A DNA stretch of 64,000 nt from Diphasiastrum complanatum (GCA_029204225.1 CM055097.1:14393221-14457220); one strand, 5' to 3'. Counted from the stretch's first letter, positions 45,037 through 56,130 are shown. Numbers and translations: made by a program. Notes: generated by a model not told the origin, from the letters alone.

Positions 45037-48000
45037 AACTTAATATTACCCAAACAAAAACCCATGATTTCCAAGCCTGGGTATCAATATGAGTATTGCT
45101 TGGGTCAAAACCAGCCCTAGTGAGGTATCAACCCAGATATTGACTTAGTTAATATCAAGGGGGATCCAGTTCTTTGCCAAGTATCATGTTTCTAGAAGCC
45201 AGTCAGGTATGGCTTTTAATACACGGGTTGATACCAACACTAGATAACCGACCAACACTGGATCCATCCTTGAAATAAAGATAAGGTCCATCTTGTTCTC
45301 ATTTAAAGGCATCACAATTTTTTTTAAATAAGGTCCTCCTGAATTATGCAATAAACACATTAAAATGAAACATCAAACTTATTGGTTTTCCACAACAGAT
45401 TTACATTCTTGATTTGGCACAAGCAATGGTTTTCCAACGCTTAACATTCTGGATTTGAGAAAAGTAATGGTATTCCAACAAATCTATGGTTATTTAATAC
45501 AAGTGAAAAAAAAAAATCCTACCGCTTCTTTAAGTACGTCATTTGCTCCAAGTGTCAATCATGCATGCTACTCTCACCAAGGATGCAAGCAAAAGCATTC
45601 AGAGCAGCAAGAGCATAATGCATCAGTCAAGCAAGGATTAACAGATGAAGACACATACCAAATCAACAAGAAGACAAGGGGCTCAGCCTATGCGACCGGA
45701 TGCAATATATTAATCACAGACCCAAAGTCCTTCCTTGGCTCAAGCTACTCTCTGTGGCTCTCTTCCAATGCTACAACTTCATAACTCCTGACACTCACAT
45801 GCTGCTACCAGTGCCAATTTTCACCACAACCATCTTACATTGAATAGTGAATATGAAGGAGTATAGAAAAGGGTGGCACTAATCAATACTTTTGATGCAA
45901 GGCCACTCAAAACCTACTTATCTTTAAATCCTTCTCCGTTAACAAGCCATGATCTGGAAATGTATGATGCATACGAATCATTCCTTACCTGGTGCTTTTC
46001 AGACTTAAATGCATTAATCAGACCAGCTCTTTTGATACTGCTTAAGGTATCCGGATTTCTTCACACTCACCACTGAAGTGAACCCTTCAGCATTGCACAA
46101 AAAGTCTAGATTTCTGCACTTTTTTCAGTACAAAAGGTATCTTTCAGCGCTATAGACTGGAGATTATGTTTGACTGTCCATAAGAACTGATTTTCAGACT
46201 ATGACTTTGGATTCTCATCTACATCAAGAAACGGACACCTGTAAGGACCAAGATGATAAGATACATCTGCAATTGCAAGTTATAATGACCCCAATATCAT
46301 AGAAAAAGCAGTCTTTTGAAGAAAACACATTCGATGTGATCTAAGCTGGTGCTGTTTTTCAAAGAAAAAAAGATTATTAGAAAAAGCAAATACTCTGCGA
46401 ATGTTCACAACTGTATTGAGAAAATAGGAGACACTGTTTCTTGAAAACATAGAATGAAATCATGTTGATTTTCAGTGCCATGATTGTTTGAAGAAGAAAG
46501 GCTCTGAAAGTATATAGAAACTTCTCTTTATGGGATTTTGGTTTAGTTTGGTTATGCCTCAGTTGCTTGCTGCGACTACAGACTGCACAAAGAATTGAGA
46601 GAATATTTTGCAGGTGTAGTGCAAAAGCCTGTATTGAAAATAGGCTTTTCATTTACCCCTTCAAATTCTGAAAATTGACTCCAAATCTGTGGATTTGTTC
46701 CAAAGCTGAAGCTACATATGTCCAAAACTGGAACAGCATTCAGCAAATAGCTTGTCAAATTCATGCTATTCAATAAACTATCATGTATCTCAAGAATTTC
46801 ACCTAAATAAAAAGCCAATCCGCATTAGTCTCAGATTGTGATTCTCTCGAAAATTCTGACAGCATGTACCTTAAAAAGAGGCTTGCACTTCACAATATCA
46901 TGACACAATGCTCCTCAGGTTAAAGGTAATCCCTTCACTAGAAACTCGTATGGATCCCAGGCACAATATCTTGTTGCTCTAAAGAATCTACTATCATGCT
47001 TTCGGGGTATTCAGATCCTCTCACATGAACGGAATAACAAGCTGTCACAACAGAAAGCCAGCCAAGTAGCTATTACAAACACCTGGGTACTTCAGAATTT
47101 AAAAAAACATACAAGTGCTTTTATAGTTGGTGAAGCTTCATAAAACCTTCTAAAACCATCATGAGCACAAACTGAGCACACATATGTTCTAAAATATCTC
47201 CTCTCTTATCAAAAACAATGCCCCCAATGTGGGCATGGACAAAAATGGCATAAAGGAAGAACATCGGCACGAAGCATCAACATCAGAGTAGCAAGAGCAT
47301 CCTAGGGCTGAACAGCGACAGCAAGAGCACAAGTCTAATTAGCAAGCAAGGGTGTAGGATAAAAAAACATGAATAGGCTCCCGAGTAGCCACACAACCAC
47401 ACAAATAAATAGAAGAGAACCACACAAATAGATAGAAGAGAACCACCATAAAGCTTAATGCACATAAACTACATGTAGAAGAATCTCCATATGTAAACAT
47501 TTTCCATTAAATATCGCTTAGGTGCACAACTGTCAACAGGCAATTTGACTGTAGCAAATGGACTAGGGCGCACATATCTAATATCATTTTTTTTCTAATT
47601 CATAAGATATCTCTTGGATGCACGAGAAGCTCATTGCTTTGTGAAAATGGGCTATGAAGGACATATCCAATATCAAAAAAAAAATTTAGTTCTGGATTTT
47701 TTCTTTTTCCGTACGAGTCATTCGATGCATGACAGGCTATGTGGTTGTTGCAAATTGGCTAAAGCGCATGCACAAAATGAAGCTGCCAAAACATCCACAA
47801 ATATGTTGCCAAATAGGGGTAAGTGCTACCCAATAGGAAGACAGAAATCCAGCAAGTAAAGAAAATATCATCATAACCTTCTTGAAGTAGGGTTCCACCC
47901 ATAGAAGACCCCCACTGTCAAAAAGAACCTCTTTAAGTAGGGCGCAAAGATGTCAATGCCACAAAGATCATTTTGAGGAAGGGTACCACCCTCCAAATAG

Positions 48001-48900
48001 TGAAATTTGTCCAAGAAAGTGCTTTGATACCAAGTTCTTCACTAAATCACATATTCCAATATCAATGAAGCATAATCACAATACATGAAACAATCTAGCA
48101 ATCTCCCAATGGTAAAGAGATTACATAACATCAAATGGCTAAAGCCCTACAAGCATTAGCAAAGGCAAGAGTTCTCCCAAGAAGAGCCCAAGCAATAACA
48201 AATCATAAGCTGCAAAATAAATGTACTTAACGCCTATTTTGGAAACCTTAAAAGCAAGATTCAAATAACGGGAAGCGAAACTTTTGGAGGGAAAATGCAC
48301 TCTCCTAGAGGACCACCACTCCATAGTGAATATTATGGAAGCCATGCTCAAACAGATTTTGAATCGATTGAAGTCTGAAAAATTTACAATGAGCTTGAAA
48401 GAGTAAGTGGAACTGCGGTGGTGGCAATGGAGCCAATCTCAAGTGAAAGGGAGAAGGAATCTGATTGTTAGGGAACATATTGCGTACAAGAAGTCTACGC
48501 AACGTTGTTGGAGGAAAGTGGAGAAAAACATTCTTGTTTCCACCATATGGGAGGTATTTAGATTAATGTTCATACAAATTAGTGTGACTTTAAATGAAAA
48601 GGAGTCAGGACAGGGCAATGCGACAATGTGGACCAGTTTAAAGCAAGGAAATTGGTCAGCAGTCCAAGAGTGCATTAGTAAATAGTAGGAGCCATTGGTC
48701 AAGACACTTGAGCAGGTGTCAATGTTCCTTAAGGTTTTGCACTTTGTAAAGGCAAATGGAAGTATACTAGGAAGATGGGAAGAAGTCGTGGGAGCCTATC
48801 ACGGAAGCTTCAAGTGGTCAATAGCCTTGGGTAAACATAGGTCCAAGAAATGCAAGAAGCTCGAAGGCCAATCCATTAGGCAGTCGCCGTCCACCTCTGA
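45037..48900. other. Unassigned stretch with no convincing gene
   Basis: Reading frames here (for example 45455-45784 and 45873-46076 plus) show no recognisable domain. A primer-site-like sequence (reverse complement TGGTATCAAAGC) is at 48021-48032, possibly marking an old minus-strand LTR element. No tRNA or rRNA was seen. Confidence 0.35.
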
Positions 48901-48904
48901 TAAT

Positions 48905-49114
48905 TAATCCCGAGGGGGTGGGGTTGGTAGGGTGGGGAAATTTTTTTTTTATTGTTTCTGGGCATGTGGGAGCGACGGGGAGGAACCCGTATTTTCTTTT
49001 TTTTTTTGAAAAAAAAAAAAAATTTGCGCCCGGGGTGGACGCGCCCTGGGCGCGCCCACGTCCGGACACGCGTTCTTGCCCAACCCCCGCTTCCTTAGAT
49101 CTATATGTGTGTGC

Positions 49115-49147
<33 letters not shown>

Positions 49148-49201
49148 TATAAAATATATATATACATATATACACATAGATGTATATATGTATGTATGTA
49201 T
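48905..49201. repeat. GC-rich palindromic block and GT/TA microsatellites
   Basis: A GC-rich segment with T/A homopolymers and words such as 'gggcgcgccc' and 'gtccggac' (49020-49075) ends at 'gcttccttag', followed by a (GT)n/(GC)n run (49106-49148) and TA-rich DNA. Its reverse complement starts TAAGGAAGCGG, like the blocks at 55735 and 56080. Confidence 0.6.
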
Positions 49202-49290
49202 CATAGTTCCAATGAACCGTGGACGGTTCACCACGGTTCTTGAAACCGTACGGTTCACAAAGTTTGGTTCCAAGAACCATGGTGAACATT
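49202..49290 (+). mobile_element. hAT-type transposon end (CATAG family)
   Basis: Starts CATAGTTCCAATG after TA-rich sequence and continues with palindromic words such as AACCGTACGGTT, the same layout as the ends at 50924, 54929, 54976 and 55707. The matching far end was not found. Confidence 0.5.
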
Positions 49291-49412
49291 AGGCATTAAT
49301 TAATTTTTTTCTTTTTTACTTCCATGAGCAAAAACAGTGAAATGAGGTGAGTGCCATGAGTGCCCTAAACAGTGAGTGCCATGAGTGCTAAAAATATTGA
49401 GTGCCATGAGTG

Positions 49413-49592
49413 AGCTGTTGAAGTTCATCTGGGGAGAAACCGATCTCATCCTATAAGACATGGCAGTGTGTAGGTTTAGGGTTTAGGGTTTGGAGCATAA
49501 GTAATTAGTAAGTTGTTGAAGTTCGTCCGGGGAGAAACCGATCTCATCCTATATGACATAGTAGTGTGTAGGTTTAGGGTTTAGGCTTAGAG
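49413..49592 (-). repeat. Two tandem units (98 bp) with telomere-like runs
   Basis: Two direct copies (anchors 49423 and 49521) contain 'ggggagaaaccgatctcatc' and end in TTTAGGG runs (49472-49491 and 49572-49588). The units are the reverse complement of the tandem family at 56.8-57.8 kb. Confidence 0.75.
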
Positions 49593-49739
49593 AGGTAGGA
49601 TAGTAAACATCATTGGAAAAATTTATCCAAGAAAACAGCTTTGTATCCAGCACCTTTCTGAAAGCTCTTCAGCATCCTTGAACACAGTACGTTGGGTCTC
49701 AACATATTTCTCAACTTCAAGCCATTCTGCTTAGTCTAG

Positions 49740-50297
49740 CTCCGCTTTTTCTTGGTACTCCAAGACCTTCACTTCCTAGGCAGGAAAATCGACCGATTGG
49801 AAATCAGTGGGTGTTGTCTCTGAAATCACCGGGCCGTGCAGATCTGACGGTGATGGTAGAGGCGTAGGTGCAGCAGTGGAGGCCGTGGATCCATGGGGAG
49901 TACTGGCGGAGGCAGAGGCGGTGGCGGGGGCGGGGGCGGGGGCGGGGCTGGGTGCAGTGGCGGGTGCAGATGCGACGGTGGGGGCGGTGGCGCTGGGTGT
50001 ACCAGTGGCAGGGTCGGTGGCAGTGGGTGCACCAATAGAAATAGAGTCCGCGGCATCTGTGGACGGCTCGCCGGGCTCAGCAGCTGTCTCAGAATATGTC
50101 TCCATTATGCGAGCCCTCTCCACGGCGGGGATGACCATACAAATGCCAATCCCGTAGCGTCCCCCCGTGGGTCGGACTCGCAACCCCCCCAGATGTGCTC
50201 GAACCCGAGAGCGTTCCCTGTGAACTGCTTTCGACAAAAAGGGCAACGCCACTTTTTGTCGGGCATGACCTCCACCTCATCCCAAATGGGACGAGCA

Positions 50298-50301
<4 letters not shown>
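49740..50301 (-). pseudogene. BED zinc-finger N-terminus of a hAT transposase
   Basis: ATG at 50301 reads 'MAARPIWDEVEVMPDKKW' followed by 'RCPFCRKQFTGNALGFEHIW', a BED-type zinc finger (CxxC and a following H) that binds DNA in hAT transposases. A one-base shift near 50160 leads into 'GICMVIPAVERARIMETYSE', the usual continuation, and then an Ala/Pro/Thr-rich low-complexity stretch to about 49776. The catalytic part is missing. The start codon is immediately preceded by a long GA run. Confidence 0.7.

Positions 50302-50365
<64 letters not shown>
50302..50365. repeat. (CT)n microsatellite
   Basis: About 32 CT units just before (minus strand) the BED reading-frame start. Confidence 0.97.
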
Positions 50366-50369
<4 letters not shown>

Positions 50370-50407
50370 GCACACACACAGAAGCAAAGAAATCCAAGCT
50401 CTCTCCC

Positions 50408-50432
50408 GCCCTAAACCCTAAACCCCAAACCC
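50408..50432 (-). promoter_or_regulatory. Telo-box-like sequence
   Basis: 'cctaaaccctaaacccc' is a telo-box (AAACCCTAA) of the type found in plant promoters. It lies upstream of the BED frame on the minus strand, between two GA/CT microsatellites. Confidence 0.4.
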
Positions 50433-50487
50433 AAGCACCCTTGAACCTAAATCCTAAACTCACACACACACACTGTGCACACACACG

Positions 50488-50593
<106 letters not shown>

Positions 50594-50639
50594 CTCTATG
50601 CTCTCCCACACTCTCCCTCTTCCGCCCTCGGCCTGCTCT

Positions 50640-50880
50640 CGGGTTCTGCGGACTGTCCGCAGGGCCCGCAGATTTTTGCTTCTTTTTTTTTTTATAAAAA
50701 AAAACGCATCCGGGGCCTGGACGTGTTCTAGGCCTCGGACGCGTCCGCGTCCGGACGTGTTCTCTCGACTCGTCCAGCCTTTTAAAAAAAAAAAAATTAA
50801 AAAAAAAAGGACGCGTCCGACCCCGCGTCCGGGTCCGGGCGTCAGACGCGGCCATTTTGGCCCGGACCCTCATGTCTGAT
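50640..50880. repeat. GGACGCGTCC-rich palindromic block
   Basis: Contains repeated 'ggacgcgtcc' words around paired T and A homopolymers, ending 'ggcccggaccctcatg' before a TA repeat. A related block with the same end is at 55735-56058. Confidence 0.6.
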
Positions 50881-50891
50881 ATATATATATA

Positions 50892-50923
<32 letters not shown>

Positions 50924-51283
50924 CATAGATCCAGCAGTACCAGGATCCGCGGATCCTGGTACCGCGGATCCATACTGATCCGCGATACCACAATATTTAA
51001 TATTTTTTAATATTTAATATATTAATATTTTTTTTACCCTAATCCCCCCCCCCTCGCTTCATCTCTCTCCCTGCCCATCGCGCTGCTGTCCGCGCCCTCT
51101 TCTTGTTGTCTGCGCCCTCTCTACTGTCCGCACACTTCTCGCCATCACACTGTATTTGCGTTGCACATATCGCTTCCGCCCCTGCTACTGCTACTTCGGC
51201 CATTGCTATGGATTTTCCAGCTTTCCGCCACCTATCGCACTCACCATCATCTCTGACTTTTTGCCCCAATTCCCTCTACAAAA

Positions 51284-52203
51284 ATGGCACATTCCAACCT
51301 TGCCGATCTGTGGGGCGAGGTGGACATTGTCAGGCGGGTTCCCGACAAGTCCAACAAGTCCAGTGCAAAGATCGTGCGCTGTCGATATTGGTTGGTTGAG
51401 GGTCGAGTCCTTGTCTAGAGAGATGGAGCCTCTGCGTCGCCACTGGGCCACTTACGGTTGCAGCATCATGTCCGATGGCTGGACTGATGTCAGGAGGAGG
51501 CCGATCCTCAACATACTGGTCTCCAGCTGCATGGGCACACAGTTTTTGAGGGCCGTGGATTGTAGCAGGGGGGGGAGAGTCATATCTGCAGAGTTCATGT
51601 TTGATGTCATCAGGTCTTCCATCCTGTCCATAGGCGCACAGCATGTCGTCACAGTGGTGACGGACAATGCCACGAACTGCATTCAGATGCGTATACTGCT
51701 AGAGGCCGAGTTCCCTCACATTGTTCATACCCCTTGTGCAGCGCACGGCATAGACCTTCTGATGGGGGACATAGGTGCACTTCCCTGGGTTAGAGCCATC
51801 GTCCGTGAGGCCTGGTGACTTTTGTCACCAGGAAGAGGCGTGTTCTTGCATTGTTGCGGGTGTTCAGCCATCTGGACCTCCGTAAGCCAACCCCCACACG
51901 CTTTGCATTCGACTTGGTGGTCATCGACTGTTTGATCAAGTGTAGGGCGCAGCTTCTACAGATGGTTGTCAGTGATCTTTGGCGTGCCAGTACGTTTCAG
52001 CACACTGAGGATGGGGAGCACTTTTCTTCCAAGGTGAGGGGAGACCAGTTCTGGAGGGATGCACAGACATTGTCAGGACTGCTTCGACCACTCTACATTG
52101 TGCTCCGCATGGCTGACAGCGAGGGGTCGACACTTGGACTGGTATATGAGCTCATGGACTGGATTGGACAGTTCCTGCAGCTGCCCATCTTGCAGCCACA
52201 GAG
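51284..52203 (+). pseudogene. hAT transposase, BED start and DUF659 exon
   Basis: ATG at 51284 reads 'MAHSNLADLWGEVD' and 'AKIVRCRYW', the start of a BED-type finger that is cut short. The frame then changes and the DUF659 catalytic-core region follows: 'WATYGCSIMSDGWTDVRRRP', 'ILNILVSSCMGTQFLRAVDC', 'VVTVVTDNATNCIQM' and 'FPHIVHTPCAAHGIDLL' (51440-51780), the last being a zinc/catalytic motif. A TGA at 51816 and a frame change lead to 'LRKPTPTRFAFDLVVIDCLI', 'LWRASTFQHTEDGEHFSSKV' and 'RPLYIVLRMADSEGSTLGLV'. The exon ends CAGAG|GTAAGC at 52203. In active elements this enzyme cuts and moves the transposon in the nucleus. Confidence 0.85.
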
Positions 52204-52317
52204 GTAAGCAGTATAGTAATGTGATTGGCCTTTATCTTTTCAGTAATTGCTAGTTTGTTTTTCTATCAATGTTAAGTTTTTTTGTAATGCCCTAAACCAC
52301 ATGCCTCTCACCTGCAG
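52204..52317 (+). other. Intron 1 of the hAT transposase
   Basis: GTAAGC...CACCTGCAG, 114 bp. The same intron is present in the minus-strand copy near 61.0-61.1 kb, where the exon joins 'MPELQFIWETRWN'. Confidence 0.7.
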
Positions 52318-52662
52318 GATGACCGAGCTGTAGTTCATCTGGGAGACGCGGTGGAACTACTTCCACAGGAGTATCCACAGCGTTGCACACATAATCATCC
52401 CCTCTTCCTCTCTCCGACACAGATCGCAGACAGGGAGCTCGAGGCCGATTGGCTTCAGTACATTCACAGGGTGGGTCCACACATAGGTTTGGATCCTATC
52501 AGGCTCATGGAGGAGCTCGTTGCATTTCGTTTCGGCATGGGCACGTTCGGCCACCCGGCTGCTCAGGATCCAGAAAGGAGGCAGCTTCCCATTACCTGGT
52601 GGACCATGTTCGGTAGCACCTATCCATCCATACAACGTCTTGCACTGCATATCCTTTCTCAG
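52318..52662 (+). pseudogene. hAT transposase exon 2
   Basis: Reads 'MTEL-stop-FIWETRWNYFHR', then after a frame change 'DRELEADWLQYIHRVGPHIG', 'LMEELVAFRFGMGTFGHPAA', 'RQLPITWWTMFGSTYPSIQR' and ends at CTCAG|GTATGC. The 'WW..FG..YP.IQRLA' block is the start of the hAT C-terminal region. The minus-strand copy (60665-61005) has neither the stop nor the frame change. Confidence 0.8.
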
Positions 52663-52752
52663 GTATGCATTTCATTTCATCATCCATTGCTGTGTTTCGT
52701 TGACCTTCCAACCGTGCACATGTGCTGAAGCATTTCATTGCAAGTACCACAG

Positions 52753-52914
52753 GACTGCGCTGCCTCCGTGTGTGAGCGTAATTGGAGCACATGGGCACTC
52801 ATTCACACGAGGAGAAGAAACCGGTTGTCAGTGAGTCAGTTGGAGCGGTTGGTGTTCTGTAGCACCAACGCACGTCTCGCCAGGAGACTTCCGACCATTA
52901 CGAGCGCATTGCAG
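52753..52914 (+). pseudogene. hAT transposase exon 3, dimerisation domain
   Basis: Between a 3' splice site (52752) and a donor (52915) lies 'DCAASVCERNWSTWALIHTR' with 'LSVSQLERLVFCSTNARLA', the conserved hAT C-terminal dimerisation signature (SxCERNWS and VYxxxNxRL type). It is uninterrupted here. Confidence 0.85.
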
Positions 52915-53016
52915 GTGATAAGCTATTCTCCCATAGCATGTTGGTTGACTCCTAGTACATTGGTTTCATTTCTTGATAAAGTTGTCTCTCTGACATGTAA
53001 ATTTTAAACCCTGCAG

Positions 53017-53944
53017 ACGAAGATATATGATTTGGAGCGCCAGGTTGACTTGCCTACGGACAGCACCCATCCCATGCCTGCAGATGACCTGGGCACACAG
53101 TTGATGGCAGAGAGAGAGAGAGGGAGCTTGTCGAGATGAGAGAGAGAGAGAGAGAGCTTGGGCTTGAGCACAGAGAGCCTCCATTGTACGAGGCAGATGA
53201 GCCAGTGTCAGAGGATGATCAGGATGAGGATGAGCCCATTCGGGTTGTGTTCGCCAGATCAGAGCTAGATGAGGCATATGATACAGGTGTTGGGCACACG
53301 CCTAGAGCAGTCACAGGTGCATCACGTGGTAGAGGTGGGACACATGCCACTAATTATACAGGGAGACGGGCAGGGCACACAGGGGGGCCATTGGCATACC
53401 TTCTTATGTTGATATGATGGAGGCGGCTCTTGATAGGGGGCAGAGTGATTTGGGTTTACCTTCCACAGCTGCTTGGATGCGTGCATCACAGAGCTATAGG
53501 CATTTCTATGACAGCACACCAGAGGAGTCACCAGAAGACTTTGATTGTACCGACTGGGAGGCGATGCAGGGTCTGCATGGTGCACAGGATGAGGCATGGG
53601 ATGAGGCACAGGATGATCCAGAGGATGGTGCACATGATGAGTCCCAGAGCCCAGAGCATTTGTATTCGGATGTCCAGTTGGACAACTTGATTGCAGAGTT
53701 GGATTCAGAGGCCCAGCAGATGTCGAGCGTCAGGGCGCCCCCATCCTCTCTAGCCAGCATGCCCTACACAGAGTCTCAGCCAGAGCAGCTACACGAGGTG
53801 CCTACAGTTCCTCAGAGGGTGTACGTGCGCCACACAGCCCCTCCAGTGCCACTGATGTCGTTGAGGCCAGCAGCCCCTCCCGTGGCTCCTTCAGTGGCTC
53901 CTCCAGTGCCCAGGTTTTCTCCTACAGCGCCCACATCCACATAG
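53017..53944 (+). pseudogene. hAT transposase exon 4, acidic/proline-rich tail
   Basis: Begins after TGCAG at 53016 with 'IYDLERQVDLPTDS', a GA-repeat-coded ERER stretch, then 'EADEPVSEDDQDEDEPIRVV' and a Pro/Gln-rich tail to TAG at 53942-53944. The first GA tract carries two extra bases relative to the other copies and throws the frame. Another frame change lies near 53395. The tail ends before the AT-hook region found in the copy at 58.6-60.0 kb. Confidence 0.75.
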
Positions 53945-54114
53945 CCACATACGGCTGGGGTTGTTCTTTACATTGTGTTTAACACCAAAGGTTGCCTCAT
54001 CTATGCCGAAAACTACATAACAACAGCCAGCCACATACGGCTGTATCCTATCCATTCTAAACATTTCTACGGATCCTCCACAGACTCCTCGCCCTCGTCA
54101 GGTGCATTGTTTTG

Positions 54115-54432
54115 TCACTCTCGCTCTGCCTCCCGGTTAGCCCGAGCTGCCTCCTGGTTAGCCCGACAGCGCGCAGCTCTTTCCCTGACCATGATGAGCT
54201 GTCGTCGTGTGAAGTTCATTCCGATCTGCTCATCCAAATCCAGCTCGGCAGCGGGGGCGGAGGGCACAACGGGGGCTCGGTGCTCCGGCTCCGGATTTCT
54301 CTGTCGAGCCTGTCGCAGCATCTCTGCAATCTCTGCCTCTTGCTTCCGATGCCTTTCGTTGTGCCTTCGGACATCTTCCTCGAGCTTCCTCTTGGCTTCG
54401 CCCTCAGGCCTTGGTGGTATGCGCTCTGCCAT
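54115..54432 (-). CDS. Charged coiled-coil-like second reading frame, 105 codons
   Basis: Starts 'MAERIPPRPEGEAKRKLEED' and is strongly Arg/Glu/Ala rich ('RRHNERHRKQEAEIAEMLRQ', 'RERAARCRANQEAARANREA'), suggesting a long helix or coiled coil. A short 'APVVPSAPAAELDLDEQIG' segment separates two helices. It points towards the transposase gene and lies inside the same inverted ends. No family is recognised; it may be an accessory protein of the element. It is complete, with a TGA stop. Confidence 0.45.
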   Translation of the reverse strand: MAERIPPRPEGEAKRKLEEDVRRHNERHRKQEAEIAEMLRQARQRNPEPEHRAPVVPSAPAAELDLDEQIGMNFTRRQLIMVRERAARCRANQEAARANREAERE

Positions 54433-54885
54433 CTCACAACCCCCTGTTTCTCGAACTGGCTCTCACTGGCTCTCACAGCTTCTCACAATGCCTCTCAGAA
54501 TGCCTCTCACAACCTCTCTCTCACAGCCTCTCACTCTCTCACAGCCTCGTGAGTGCCGATTTAACCCCACAGCCTGTTCCCCGATGTGCAATTGTTGAGG
54601 ATCTCTCCATGTGCCCTTTTACCTGTCCCCATTTGTTGCTCCCCCACGTGCTGCACTCCCACACTGCCCATGTGCTACTATACATGCCCCATGTATTGCT
54701 CCCCCACATGTTGCACTCCCATTGACCCCAAGGTCTGCTCCCCCACAGTGCCCCCTGTACAGTCCCTCTGTACAGTCCCCCCTTTTTTCTAAACCCCCCT
54801 TTTTTCTAAACCCTGACACTTTTTTTTTCAAAAGTTTTTACCCTAAATTACCCCAGTAAAAGGGGTTTTTAATAAAAAAATAAAA

Positions 54886-54927
54886 ATAAGACCGGCGGTA
54901 CCATAATGGTGGTACCATGGGGTACTA

Positions 54928-54977
<50 letters not shown>

Positions 54978-55075
54978 TAGTGGCATGTGGTACCGCCATT
55001 ATGGTACCGCGGTACCATAATGGTGGTACCGCCATTATGGTGCCGCCCAAAAATCTGCGGTACCAGGGCGGCACC
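54886..55075. repeat. Inverted GGTACC-rich arms around a TA repeat
   Basis: 'accataatggtggtacca...ctatg' (54900-54929), (TA)n (54930-54975) and 'catag...ggtaccgccattatggt' (54976 onward) form inverted arms of about 40 bp, with the palindrome GGTACCGCGGTACC near 55005. The arrangement equals two CATAG-type transposon ends facing each other across a TA run. Confidence 0.7.
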
Positions 55076-55108
55076 ATTTTTTAATTTTTTTTTTTTTTTA
55101 AAAATTTA

Positions 55109-55559
55109 GTGGGCAATATGGGTATCAGCTTGAAGCTCTTGACGAGAGCAGTGCATTTATGCAGGTTGCCGATGCTTTCAGCTACAAATTGTGTTAGACA
55201 ACTAGATAATGCACCTCTTATGAGATGGCTAGATTACAGTTTCTATATAGCAGCAAGTCTTGGGGGGTTCGGGGGGCGTTAGCCCCCTGAGAAACGGGGG
55301 GTTCGGGGGGCAGTAGCCCCCTGGCAGGGAGTTTGGGGGGCAGAGCCCCCCAACGGCGGGGTCCAGGGGCTGACTTTAAACCCTGGCCCCGACGGTACGA
55401 CCTCTTCGTGATTTGGGTTTTGACTCCCTGAGCGAAAACACACTTTTTGGTGTTTTGCATCCCCTTGGTCCTTTGGCTGTTCGCTCTCGTCAGAACCGGC
55501 AACCTGTATAAATGCACTGCTCTTGTCAACAGCTTCAAGCTGATACCCATATTGCCCAC
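55109..55559. mobile_element. MITE with 63 bp inverted ends and TTA duplications
   Basis: GTGGGCAATATGGGTATCAG at the left end is repeated inverted at the right end, with about 63 bp of near-perfect match. TTA flanks both sides (55106-55108 and 55560-55562), as in PIF/Harbinger-type elements. The centre contains G/C runs that fold back on themselves such as 'ggggggcagagcccccc'. No coding capacity. Confidence 0.88.
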
Positions 55560-55705
55560 TTAATCTTATTTTATTTTTTTAAAAATTAAAAAAAATATTA
55601 AAAAAAAAATATTATATATTATGGTACCGCGGATCAGTATGGATCCGCGGTACCAGTATGGATCCGCGGTACTAGGATCCGCGGATCCTGGTACCGCTGG
55701 ATCTA

Positions 55706-55734
<29 letters not shown>

Positions 55735-55739
<5 letters not shown>

Positions 55740-56130
55740 AAGCGGATGGCAGACATGAACGCGCGTTCGCATCCGCATCCGGACGCGCCAAGGGTCCGTC
55801 TGCGTCCGGTTTTTTTTTTTGTTTTTTTTTTTTAATTTTTTTAAAAAAAATTTAGACTTAAAAAAAAAATTTAAAAATATGGCGTCAGGCCCCCCCGGAC
55901 GAGTCAGTTTTTTTTTTTTAAATTTAGTCAAAAAAAAAAAAAAAAAAAATTTGATGCGTCCGACCCCGCGTCCGGGGGTTGGACGCTTCCGGACGCCGAA
56001 CGCGGACGCACGGACGGTGGACGCAGGCATTCCGGCCCGGACCCTCATCCATGAAATTTATTATATATATATATATATTTAAGGAAGCGGACGGTGGACG
56101 CGGACGCGCGGACGCATCCGCGTCCCTGTC
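55735..56130. repeat. Two GGACGCGTCC-rich blocks separated by a TA repeat
   Basis: The first block starts 'aaggaagcggatggc' at 55735 and ends 'ggcccggaccctcatcc' near 56055. After (TA)n a second starts 'aaggaagcggacggtgg' near 56080. Both contain CGGACGCGTCCG-like palindromes and paired T/A homopolymers. They resemble 50640-50880 and the reverse of 48990-49100. Nature unknown. Confidence 0.6.

Larger units (their letters stand above)
50924..55707 (+). mobile_element. hAT-type transposon with about 130 bp inverted ends
   Basis: The left end (50924, CATAGATCCAGCAGTACC) and the right end (55707 on the minus strand, CATAGATCCAGCGGTACC) are inverted copies that continue through AGGATCCGCGGATCCT and an AT-rich zone for about 130 bp. 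Both ends abut (TA)n runs, which hide any 8 bp target duplication. Inside are a plus-strand transposase, a minus-strand second frame, an internal TA repeat with GGTACC-rich inverted arms and a MITE. The 4.8 kb may include a nested relative between 54886 and 55707. Confidence 0.75.

Noticed and set aside
49472-49588. True telomere or large interstitial telomere array
   Set aside because: Only two or three TTTAGGG units occur at each place.
49893-50414. Glycine-rich and serine/leucine-rich plus-strand frames
   Set aside because: They are the opposite strand of the Ala/Pro/Thr-rich BED protein segment and of CT repeats.
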